Shown here piece after piece: positions 12,054-21,094 of a stretch of DNA of 64,000 nucleotides (position 1 is the first letter of the stretch; each line of letters begins with the position of its first letter). The stretch spans positions 1,217,501 to 1,281,500 of the forward strand of contig NC_090165.1 in assembly GCF_017916325.1 (NCBI RefSeq). The letters run 5' to 3'. The position numbers and the translations under genes are program-made. The stretch comes from Leishmania martiniquensis. Its lineage: Eukaryota; Euglenozoa; Kinetoplastea; Trypanosomatida; Trypanosomatidae. Below the pieces are notes generated by a model, which had not been told where the DNA came from, searched no databases, and saw only the letters and a program-made list of their open reading frames with translations.

Positions 12054-12960
12054 TCACCGGCCGTCGTGCCCGGCATCATCAAGTACGCCATAGGCCCCGC
12101 CCTCGTGGGGTGGCCGCACGCAGCCTGCGAGCGGCTCCCAGGTACGCCTGCTGGGGTCCCTTGGTGAAAAGTCAGAGGCCAGGGCGTCTGCGGTGCCTGA
12201 GAGACGTGTGCGGTCGCGCTGCCGCCGGAACCGGCTCACTGCGAAAGGCGCCGACGATGAAGCGGCTGCGCGGACGGCTTCTTCTGTAGTTGCTGCGTCG
12301 CGGTGGTGCTGAGCGCGATCGTGGACCGTCACCTGCGCTGTGCGCAGCGGAATGGCGTGTGGCGTCCCGGCGCCAGACGACGTTGGCTCGCCCTGTTTCT
12401 CGACGAGTCCTCTAGAGTGATTTGTGCTCTGTGAGGGGGGGTGCGTCGGGGAGGGCGCTTCGGCGCGTGCCCGTAAGCGATTTGGTCCCCCGGGCTGTGC
12501 GCGTGCGGCGACTCTCCGCAACCGCGGCGCTGCCCTACGCGCTGTGGACAGACGGTGCAGGGGAGGCGGACGTGGAGTCAGCCAGCGGCCGCGCTGGGTG
12601 CACCGCGACCACACGGCCGCATGCCTGGCGACACGAGGCTGCGGTCCCCTTTGCGGCGGCCACTGCGCGGGATGTGAAGCAAGGGGTGCGGGTGCATGGA
12701 TCGCAGCGACGACAGCAGGACCGTCCGAGGCACAGACGAGCAGGTGCGGTGGCTGCGGCGGCCGCGGCCCCCCTCTTTCTCTCTCTCGTGGCGCTGGGCA
12801 CATGCCCCATGCGCGTGGCGCACCCTCTGCTGTCACAGGCGTGCGGACATCGGTGGAGGCGGAGCGCCCCTGGCTGCCGCTGGGCCATGGCAGCGTCCCG
12901 CCCTGCTGGAAAAGACCTTGGGCTGCAGGAAAAGGACTGCGGGGTGTCTGCACGTTGTGT
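12054..12960. other. GC-rich block of unknown nature inside the spacer
   Basis: About 0.9 kb that is clearly richer in G and C than the flanking pyrimidine tracts, with long open frames on both strands. The longest is 331 codons on the - strand (12054-13049), against the direction of every gene in the window. The translation is Arg/Pro/Ala-rich and matches no family I know. It may be a degenerate retroposon or relic. I saw no clear match to the 545-bp or 581-bp repeats by eye. Confidence 0.35.
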
Positions 12961-13320
12961 TGTGTGAGTTTTGCCTGTGCTGTCAAGTGGCTCATCAAGG
13001 GACGAGCGTGTGTTTCTTCAAGCTTAAGGTAAGAGCGTGCAGTAATCACGACTGAAGTAGGAGCGGAAGCGTGTGGAGTAGTGCGCGTGTGGCCTGCATG
13101 TGATTTATATATGTGGTTTTAGTGTAGATGTCTTTCTTCTCTTGCATCATTCCCCCTAAGCTCCGGTGCTCTCGTGCCTTCGCGTACTTTTTTTAGTGTT
13201 GCCCTCCCCGATCTTTGACCGCAGTCTCTCACGATGGGTTTTCGTCGACAGAGGTGTATGTATTGAGCAACGGTATTGTGTATTCAGCTCATCTAAAATA
13301 GTAAAAAAACATCAAAGTCT

Positions 13321-13901
13321 TTTGCAGCTCCTTTTTTCAACTTTTTTCCCGAATCGCGCTTGAGTGGTGGTGTTGCTCGCAAAAGAGTGGAAAGACGGGA
13401 GGAGAGTGTATGCGTTTGTGCGGCGGGCAATGCAAGAGCGGTTGGGCGAGGAGGGAGGGCGAGCGAAGGCACTTTCTATCATGCCACCGCCGTGCTCCGC
13501 GAGCCGTTCATCCTCTCTGTGCCCGCTATGGTATCCTGCTCACTTCAGATCTCGAGGGGCGGAGGCGCCGCAATCGATTACTCTCCCTCCCTCTCCGTGA
13601 ATTATCCACCGCGACGTGAATCCTTGGGCGACGGTGAAGGGGGATACGCCAAGCACCGCATTCGTGTGGAGTGCTGCCCGATGACGCCTTGAGGAAAGCC
13701 AAGCGCTCGGTGATGGGCTTGCCAGCGCCAGAGGTACGGATGACGCGAGTGGGTGGATGGGGGGGTGCATGCCGGGTCGGTGTGTGCGCTTCCGCGGAAA
13801 TCGACAAAAAGAGAGACTGGCCAGCTGGGCGGGGTTGGGGCTGTGCGTTGGAATGCTTTTCATGCCTTTGACATCCTTCTCTCTCCCCTTACTGTTTTTC
13901 T
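13321..13901. repeat. 581-bp direct repeat, copy 1
   Basis: Matches 31149-31729 in the same orientation with a constant offset of 17828 at both ends, so there is no net insertion or deletion. Translations of several frames across the unit are identical between the copies, so identity is close to 100 percent. Homology stops abruptly on both sides. The left end is T-rich when read on + (A-rich on -), which would fit the A-rich 3' end of a short retroposon on the - strand. Assignment to the SIDER class is only a suggestion. Confidence 0.9.
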
Positions 13902-15073
13902 CTTCCTTGTAGAGATGGTGTTGGCCTCCTCCTGATCTTTTCGTTTCTTGACGGGTAGGCGAGTGCGATTTGCTTGCGTCTCTGCGTGTCTGTATTGTTT
14001 TCTTTCGCTCTGCACAACCCTCATTTTTTTTTCTGCTGAGTGGTGGCCAAGTAGGGCTTCATAAAGGTGCTCGCGTTTCTGGCGGGGGTCCGTATCTTCT
14101 CTAGTCGCTACCCTGCCTGTGTCCTTTTTGGTTTGTGGCTGACGACTGTTTCGCCATGCCTTCGTCATGTAAGTGCGTAGAGGTGGGTGTGTCGTCTGCC
14201 GTTTCTCCGCTTTGCCGCTTCATCCTTTCTTTCACCTTTTCTACGCGGGGACACCCTCGTCGACGCTTCGGATGCCCAACTCCTTTTTTCCCCCTTACTT
14301 CTCTCGCTATATGATGGAGGCATTGGAGACGATATATTTTGTGGCTCACCTCCCCCTCCTCTCTCAGTTTTTCTCTCCGCTGTCTCCGCTCTGCATTTCC
14401 TCACCTTTTTATGTTTGATTTTTGTTCTCTTCTCTGTGTGCCGGCAGCAGTCGCTCTGTTTCGCTAGCTACGCTTCGTTTGCTATTTTCACTTTTTATTT
14501 GGAGCGCTCGCTCTTCCGATGGTTTTTTTTCCCTTCCCTCGAGACGTGAGTGTGTCTCCTCTCGAGCGATTTCGCATTGGTTTCGCTGCCTCCTCTTCAC
14601 TACGCAGACAACCAATTGAAAAGGCAGGCGCCCGCCGTCCCCTCCCCTTTTCGTATACGATCGCTTCCGCAAATTTCATCTTGTTCTCACAAGGAAGACA
14701 GATGCGTACGCCTACAGCGACAGAACGAGGCACAGACGACCGCGGCTTCTCACCTCCTCTTTCCTTCTTCCTTTTCTTTTGTCCCTATTGCCTCACTAAG
14801 GGGCACTCTTTACTGGTGAGCCTCTTTCTCCATGGCTCTCCTCTCTTTTCCCGATGCCAACAAGAAGGCATCTCGATTTCTTTGTGTGTGTGTGTGCCTG
14901 TCATGCGCGCTCTCTCCCCCTCTCGCGGTGCGCGCTCCATATGCGGAGCTCTTCCTGTACTTCCGTTTACAATTTATTTTTATTCTGTGCACAAGAGAAG
15001 GAAATGCAAAAGGAGAAACGCGCATTCGTGTGGGAGTGAGGGAGGAGACATACACCTCTCCTACACACAAATG

Positions 15074-15093
15074 CATATATATACACATATAAA

Positions 15094-15127
<34 letters not shown>

Positions 15128-15128
15128 C
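15074..15128. repeat. AT-rich microsatellite
   Basis: Runs of TA/AT dinucleotides with short interruptions, preceded by CA-rich sequence. Low-complexity tract in the spacer before PAS-PGK. Confidence 0.85.
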
Positions 15129-16224
15129 ATGTTTAGGATCCATGAGATTGTGAGCCTACCGCGGGTCCCATTATCTTTTCGTAACGTTGCCCCCCCTTCC
15201 CCCCTTTCCCCTTTTCTTTTGTACGGCATTGATGTCTATCATGTCCACCTTCTCGGCCTCCCTTTTTTTCTTGTTTCTCTTTTTCCTTCTCATGCTGAGT
15301 TCCGTTTCTTTCGCGACGACGAGCAGCTGAGCGGCAGCCCAGCACGTGACGGCGACTATGGCCGCTCTCATCGAATCTCCGTTTAGTCGGTGTGCAACAC
15401 AGAAAAAGAAAAGCAAGAAGAATGACAGCCGAAGCGAATACAAACAAAAAAATTGGTGTCACGTAGGGCAGCTTTTTTTGTGGGCCATGCGAGTCGCCTG
15501 TGAATATCGCTTCCCCTCGTGACAGTTTGCGGGCGTTTCCCAGGCTGCAGGAGCCGCTTGGTTTGGCGACACACCTGCCACGGGCGGGCTCACGCGGCGC
15601 GAGCCGTGCGCCATGTTGCATGTGCGGCTGCTGAGCGACTCTGAAGTCCCCTGGTCCCCTTCACTCCTCTTCTGAGTCTAGTTGAACAGAGGCGACGCGT
15701 GCACCGTGCCTTCCAATGCCCCCCCTGGTGGCGACTCCCACCCCTCTTTGCATTCCTGATAAATTCTCTTTGCTCTTTTGACCTTCGCGCACTTTGTACC
15801 TTATCGTGATGTTGATTTGTGCACAACGCTGCGCACGCAGTATCGGCTCTCGAGGATACTTTCACTTCGAAAACAAACAAACAAAAAACGAGAACACCGC
15901 TTATTTGCTCGTGCTCGCGCTTTCCCCCTCTCTCCTTCGTGCTGCTGTCAAGGGACTGGCAGCCGTGCCCATCAGGATACACATCACACACACACACGCA
16001 CGTTTTCAAAACGCACGCAGTCACACAGACACCCGTGTCTCTGCGCTTTTCCTTCGACTTCTCCGGCATACCCCCAACACGGCCTACGCTGCTTTTCCTT
16101 TTCCTTCTTGCTCTCTGTGTTTTCCTGCGTGCCTGTCTCTTCGACGCACCCGCAATCTGCTCTCTGACCATCCACCGTCCCGGGGACGAATATCGAACTC
16201 TTCTCTGGTCTCGCACATCGCACA

Positions 16225-16428
16225 TCTTTGCTCCCCTTTCCCCATTCTGTTTCATTTTTTTTTTACATTTAAAGCAGCCGAAAACGAATCTTTCACGCTC
16301 GCGCTGCAGAGCGTCTTTGTGTTCTTTACCTCATCCCGATTGATCCTCTTCCCGAACCGCGCCGGTAGCGGCACATTTTGCAGTCCCCCTCCCATCACTT
16401 CCCCTCCTTTCCCTCCCCCCTTCCCCAG
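16225..16428 (+). promoter_or_regulatory. Polypyrimidine tracts and AGs before PAS-PGK
   Basis: A tract at about 16225-16264 with a run of T is followed by AG near 16272. A second, C-rich tract (about 16383-16426) ends in CAG just before 16430. Either AG could accept the spliced leader; the second leaves a 5' UTR of only about 14 nt. Confidence 0.45.
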
Positions 16429-16441
16429 CACGCTCGCAGCG

Positions 16442-18025
16442 ATGTATCAGGAGTCGAAGATTTTGATGATTTTCAAGTCGTTGCGCGACATCGTGGTGAT
16501 CGGCGACAATGACATGGTCATCACCGACATGAACCCCGCGGCCGTGACTTTCTTTGGCTGGAAGGCCGATGATGTAAAAGGCAAAAGCATTACCTTTCTG
16601 GTTCCAACTCACCCGCTGGACGTGCAGGACAACACCGTCACCCTCATGGCGCACCTTGCGAACTCTGCTGACGTACCTGTAGTGATTCAAACCACCCGAG
16701 ACCCGCACGCAACAATGGTTGCCTGGACAATCTTGCCTATACGTCTTCCCCGCGTGTATGAGTTCGGGGTGCACATAAACATTCGTGCCGCCCTCACCCC
16801 AAAGCTGTCCGTCTCGGACCTGGATTTCAAGAACCGCACCGTGTTCGTGCGTGTGGACTTCAACGTCCCTTTCGACCGGGAGACCGGTGCCATCCGTGAT
16901 GACAGCCGCATCCGTGCATCGGTGCCGACCATTCGCAAGATCATCGGCGACGGAGGCCGTGTCGTGATTGGGTCTCATCTAGGACGCCCCAAGGAGCCGA
17001 ATGAGAAACAGTCCCTCAAGCGCATTTTGCCTCGCCTGCAAGAGGTGCTGGGGAAGGGGGTGACCTTCTGCGCAGACGCCTTCAAGGCTGGCAGGGAAGT
17101 AAAAAAGATGGACAACGGGGATGTCTTGTTGCTGGAAAACCTGCGCTTTTTCAAAGGCGAAGATAGCAAAGAGGCTGCTCAACGGAACAAGCTGGCATCA
17201 GCGCTCGCGTCGTTTAGTGATATTTATGTCTGCGATGCTTTCGGCACGGTGCATCGCATGACGGCCAGCATGACGGGTGTGCCCCGCGTCTTGGGGGCTG
17301 GGGTGACGGGCTTCCTCATCGAGAAGGAGATCAAGGCCATTAGTATGGTGATGCGCAATCCAGAACAACCGTTAGTCGCCGTCGTTGGCGGCTCCAAGGT
17401 ATCGGACAAGATCAACATCCTCGCCTCCATCTTCAACTTTGCACACACCGTGATCATCGGCGGTGCTATGGCGTACACCTTCCTGGAGGCGCAAGGGCAC
17501 ACTGTGGGCAAAAGCAAGGTGGAACGGGTGGTACGTGAGAAGGGTCGTGATGTGGATCTGCACAACACGGCTCGCGATTTGATGGATTTGGCTAAGGCCC
17601 GCAAGGTGCGCCTCGTCCTGCCCATCGATCACAGCTGCGCGAAAGAGTTCAAGGACGTGGAACCGTTCGTAACGAACAACGCCGACATCCCCGCAGAGTA
17701 CATGGGGCTGGACTTCGGCCCAAAGTCCATCGAACAGGCGAGGAGAGTCGTTGCGGAGGCCCGCACGCTCATCTGGAACGGCCCTCTCGGCGTCTTTGAG
17801 TTCCCGCACTTCGCCACTGGCACCAAGGCCGTCGCTGAGTCCATCAAGGACAGTAAGCAGATTGTCTCCATCGTCGGCGGGGGTGAGACGGCGGCGGCGA
17901 TAAAAGACTACCACGACTACATCACCCACGTGAGCACCGGTGGCGGCGCCTTCCTGGAGCTACTAGAAGGCCGTGCACTGCCCGGACTCGTCTGCCTTAC
18001 CGCTCGCGCCGCTCCCAAGCTGTAA
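16442..18025 (+). CDS. PAS-PGK: PAS-domain phosphoglycerate kinase (PAS-PGK)
   Basis: A 527-aa fusion. Residues 1 to about 118 form a PAS sensor domain. The remainder is a full phosphoglycerate kinase, which transfers phosphate between 1,3-bisphosphoglycerate and ADP. PGK landmarks are present: RVDFNVPFD, DDSRIRASVPTI, GSHLGRPKEP, LLLENLRFFKGE, VVGGSKVSDKI, WNGPLGVFEF and STGGGAFLELLEG. The usual DAFGTAHR-type segment reads DAFGTVHRMTAS. Leishmania PAS-PGK is known from published work as an enzyme distinct from the cytosolic and glycosomal PGKs and reported in the lysosome. The last residues, APKL, only resemble a glycosomal PTS1 signal. The frame is open 216 codons upstream to 15794, but that part translates pyrimidine tracts; the ATG at 16442 follows C/T tracts ending in AG near 16427, and gives the family length. 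Confidence 0.95.
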   Translation: MYQESKILMIFKSLRDIVVIGDNDMVITDMNPAAVTFFGWKADDVKGKSITFLVPTHPLDVQDNTVTLMAHLANSADVPVVIQTTRDPHATMVAWTILPIRLPRVYEFGVHINIRAALTPKLSVSDLDFKNRTVFVRVDFNVPFDRETGAIRDDSRIRASVPTIRKIIGDGGRVVIGSHLGRPKEPNEKQSLKRILPRLQEVLGKGVTFCADAFKAGREVKKMDNGDVLLLENLRFFKGEDSKEAAQRNKLASALASFSDIYVCDAFGTVHRMTASMTGVPRVLGAGVTGFLIEKEIKAISMVMRNPEQPLVAVVGGSKVSDKINILASIFNFAHTVIIGGAMAYTFLEAQGHTVGKSKVERVVREKGRDVDLHNTARDLMDLAKARKVRLVLPIDHSCAKEFKDVEPFVTNNADIPAEYMGLDFGPKSIEQARRVVAEARTLIWNGPLGVFEFPHFATGTKAVAESIKDSKQIVSIVGGGETAAAIKDYHDYITHVSTGGGAFLELLEGRALPGLVCLTARAAPKL

Positions 18026-18749
18026 CGGTCAGAAGACGCGGGGCTGGGCTGGGTCATGCGGAGGACGGGGGAAGGGATAGGTCGGCGTACAGCATGTCTG
18101 TGTGTGCATGTGCTGCGAGGCGGAAGCGAGGGGGCAATGCGGCACCACATCACTTCCCCAATACATCCCCATTTCCTCCCCTCGTCCAACGACGCTGCTG
18201 AGCTGAATATTTGCCGTCAAACAACGCCTCACAGGTGCGCACAACGCCTCGGTTCTTCTCAGTTTGGAGTGCGGGGCTATCGCTCCGCCCTCATCCCGCA
18301 GGCCTTTTCCTCGGACTACCTCCCAAAGCCTCGCCCGCATTTCCTTCCGAGCACGCACATAAGCACACCGGCGCACTCCTCAGGAACAGAAAAAAAGAGT
18401 TGGGGGAAGCAAAAAAAAGCCCTCAGAAACACGGCGAAATGGAAAGAAGAGACGGGCCCACACACTCGGTTTAGGCGACCGAGGCCCTCTCTCGCCTCTT
18501 CCACCCCCTCCAACACACACATACACACACTCGCGAGACGCACAGAAGCAGCGGCAAAAGTAAAGCTGATCAAACATGAGAGTTTTTTCTCCCTTTTCCT
18601 TTCCTTCGTGATGGCGTCAGAGCGCCAACAGTGACCTACAGCGAAGTGGAAGGAGCACATTCGTGCAGTGTTGCATATATGCACCACAAAGTGCGCAACA
18701 TCGGCCTTCTTACCCCTTTCCCTCTTTCCTTCTCCTTTTTGATAGCGGA

Positions 18750-19294
18750 GGACACACCTCGGAGAGCGGCAGCACGTGACGGTGGCCGTGCAGTGCCCCA
18801 CTCCGCAGGGAAGTTAGGCGCTCCCTTTCCCTGCCCATCCCGGAGCCGCTCCCGATGGCTGCAGGAACGGACGCTCAGGGCGCGTGGAGGCCGGGCCGAC
18901 GTACCGCCACTGATGCCGGCGGTCAGCTCGTGGATGGCGGTGCGTCGGAGCCGCCTGCCGCCGCGAGCGCGCGTGCGCCACCCTCATGGTAGCCACGGCA
19001 TCCTCTGCGACTGCAACGGGTATCCCGCCCGGCCCTCGCGCGGCCCACTGGTGGGGTGTGCTAGCTGAGCCGCTCCAAAGGGAGGAGAGGGGGTGCAGCA
19101 GGTGGCGAGCAGCGGCGAGGCGAGGGTAGGCCGAGTATGAGGCAGGAGCCGTGCTCCGATGACCGAGCCGGCGCACTGCCGTATCGCGTGCCGGCTGCTT
19201 CCTCGCACTGCGAGGCGGTCAGGGCCTGCGCGACGGACTGAGAGGAGAGCGGGGTAGGGCTCCGGTTGTACGCCAGAGCAGGACGGCACAGTGG
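18750..19294 (+). repeat. 545-bp inverted repeat, copy A (retroposon-like)
   Basis: Reverse-complement match to 24915-25459. The sum of paired coordinates is 44209 at both ends, so there is no net indel. Long translated frames are identical in the two copies. Homology ends at a short A run on this strand (19295-19299), and the other copy has the corresponding A-rich stretch on the - strand. An A tail at the same end of both copies suggests a short non-LTR retroposon such as a SIDER element, here in + orientation. I could not find a clear target-site duplication. Confidence 0.9.
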
Positions 19295-20976
19295 AAAAAG
19301 GCTCTTTACTCCCCCTCTCGCTGACTGTGGCAGGCTTCGCGGCCGACCCCTGTGCGCCAGGGCTGCTATGTGGAGCGACACGGCTTTCTAAGCCGACGAT
19401 GGAGCGTCAAGGATGCCAGCTGTATGAGTGAAGAAGCAGAAAAGGCAGGGAGGACATTGGAAATGTGCGGCCCACTGGTCCCGCTTATGTATGGCGATGT
19501 ACGCGTCGGACCGTTCAGTGATGTGAAGATGAGGCTCTCTCAGTCCAGTGTGAATTAGTCCTAGAGTGAGCGCAGGGGGTGGTGTGAGGAGCTGAGGAGC
19601 GGAATGATTGTCAGCTGCCGGTGGAGGATGGAAGCACGACTGCCGTTTAGTGTGTGTGTGTGTTGCCTCCTTCCTCATATCTACTTCTTTCTTCTTCGTG
19701 CACTCTAATCGATGTGGGCGTGTGCTCACGATTTCTGACGCTGCGGTGCACGGTATAGGATGGCAGGAGAAACCCCTTTAGAGTGTTTCGGAGCAGCGAA
19801 GAGATCGCTGCGTGCGCGTCTCCTGACGTTTTTGTCTCCATGTTTCCTTTTTTCTTGGTGTCATCTCACCCCCGTCTCCGTCTTGCTTCTCTAACACAAA
19901 GGGGTGCTTTCATCGAGGCACCCGCGCGCTTCGTGGGCCCTGCAACGGTAAGAATGCTTCCTGGCGAGTAGTGTGTTGCTCTCCAGTGGACGCGAGCGTC
20001 GAACACAGAGAAACTCTTTCTCGGGAACGGTGGAAAAAAGGGAGACAGACGCTCACTGGAGTGTGGTGGGGGTTGTGCGCTGCGAGTCAAATGAGAGGAG
20101 GAGACGGATCGCCTGTGCTTCATGCGTCTTCGCTGATGTTTGCGGCGTCCCCCACCACCACGCACAGCGCGGTGATGCAGCGATATCGCTTCCGATGGTA
20201 TGCGTAGAGAAAAATGTGGAAGCCAAGCACGTCAACATCGCACCAGTGAACAGAAATGCGTGCGCGCTCGCGAGTGTTCGCGTGCACCTTCGGCACACGA
20301 TCCGTCGCAGGCTTTTTGTGTGCATAGGTACCGCTTCCCACTCTTTCCAGCTCCACATTCCTTTCCTCCTCTTTAGCAGATGCACACGCGGGCGCGGCTG
20401 CCTCAGCCTCGTTTTCCCCCCTTTTCGCGTGTCTCTGTTTGTATTACCGCCTTTCGTCTTCTCCGGTTTCTCCTCTTTCTCTGTGGGGGCTGTCACGCCA
20501 CCGACGCAGCACTCGCAGCGTCTCGGGGCAGTTGCCGCGCTCTGCTACAGTTATCCATTTGTGTTGACGGTCGTGAGCCCCACCTGTGATTTCTGTTATT
20601 CGTGCGCGCCGCGCTACTCGCACCATACCTTAAGGACATCGAGCGATCTTGCTAAGGGGCGTCTCTGCAGTAAGCCTCCCTCCTTCCAGACGACCACATA
20701 CCTACACACATACACATACACATACAGACGCACCGACACAGGTACATCCCGTCATTGATTGAACAGTGCTCGCCCTTGTGCACTCCTCGTCTTCACTGCA
20801 ATCTCGTCTTTTCTCCCCTTTCCTCTCTCTGCCAGCTGTTCGCGTGTGGTTTAAAGTTGCCTCGCTCTCGTGTTCCTCTGCCGACCGCACACGTAGCGTT
20901 GAGGTACGGACACCTGCGTCTCAGAGTGCCCTCTGCATACTCGATGCGGAGCGGGACTTCATCGTCGTACAGTAGC

Positions 20977-21028
20977 TTCTTTTTTCCCCTTTGTTTCCTC
21001 TTTTTTTTTCGCCTCTTGTACGTTTGAG
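20977..21028 (+). promoter_or_regulatory. Trans-splice acceptor of CSE1
   Basis: A polypyrimidine tract with T runs (about 20977-21018) is followed by the first AG at 21027-21028. It lies about 66 nt before the ATG at 21095. Confidence 0.6.
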
Positions 21029-21094
21029 TGCTGCTGCGCATCTGTGCGTTGTCACTGTGGCAGCAGCGTGCGGATTTCTCTTCTTACGTTCATA

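Larger units (their letters stand above)
7752..16441. other. Very long (8.7 kb) spacer, no convincing gene
   Basis: The longest stretch between two genes in the window. Most of it is C/T-rich UTR-like sequence. It holds the GC-rich block at about 12.05-12.96 kb, direct-repeat copy 1 (13321-13901) and an AT microsatellite near 15.1 kb. Open frames are translations of pyrimidine tracts or shadows in the GC-rich block. The in-frame extension upstream of PAS-PGK (15794-16441) is discussed under that gene. Non-coding RNAs cannot be excluded by reading alone. Confidence 0.6.
18026..21094. other. Spacer between PAS-PGK and CSE1, holding inverted repeat A
   Basis: Apart from the 545-bp repeat at 18750-19294 no gene is seen. 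Open frames within the repeat are GC-rich shadows, and the 261-codon frame at 19973-20758 is Cys/Ser/His-rich without any domain. The right end is pyrimidine-rich and holds the CSE1 splice site. Confidence 0.65.

Noticed and set aside
13360..13863. Open frames inside the 581-bp repeat, identical at 31192-31691
   Set aside because: Again explained by repeat identity; short, several frames open at once, no domain.
15794..16441. In-frame extension of PAS-PGK by 216 codons
   Set aside because: It translates pyrimidine-rich sequence into Ser/Leu/Phe/Pro-rich text, contains the likely splice acceptors, and the ATG at 16442 gives the family length of 527 residues.
18814..19289. Open frames inside the 545-bp repeat, identical at 24920-25395
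   Set aside because: The conservation is explained by the repeat itself; both strands are open because of GC richness and no reverse-transcriptase or other domain is visible.
19973..20758. 261-codon + strand frame before CSE1
   Set aside because: Cys/Ser/His-rich without any motif; ends in a translated CATA repeat; no acceptor upstream.
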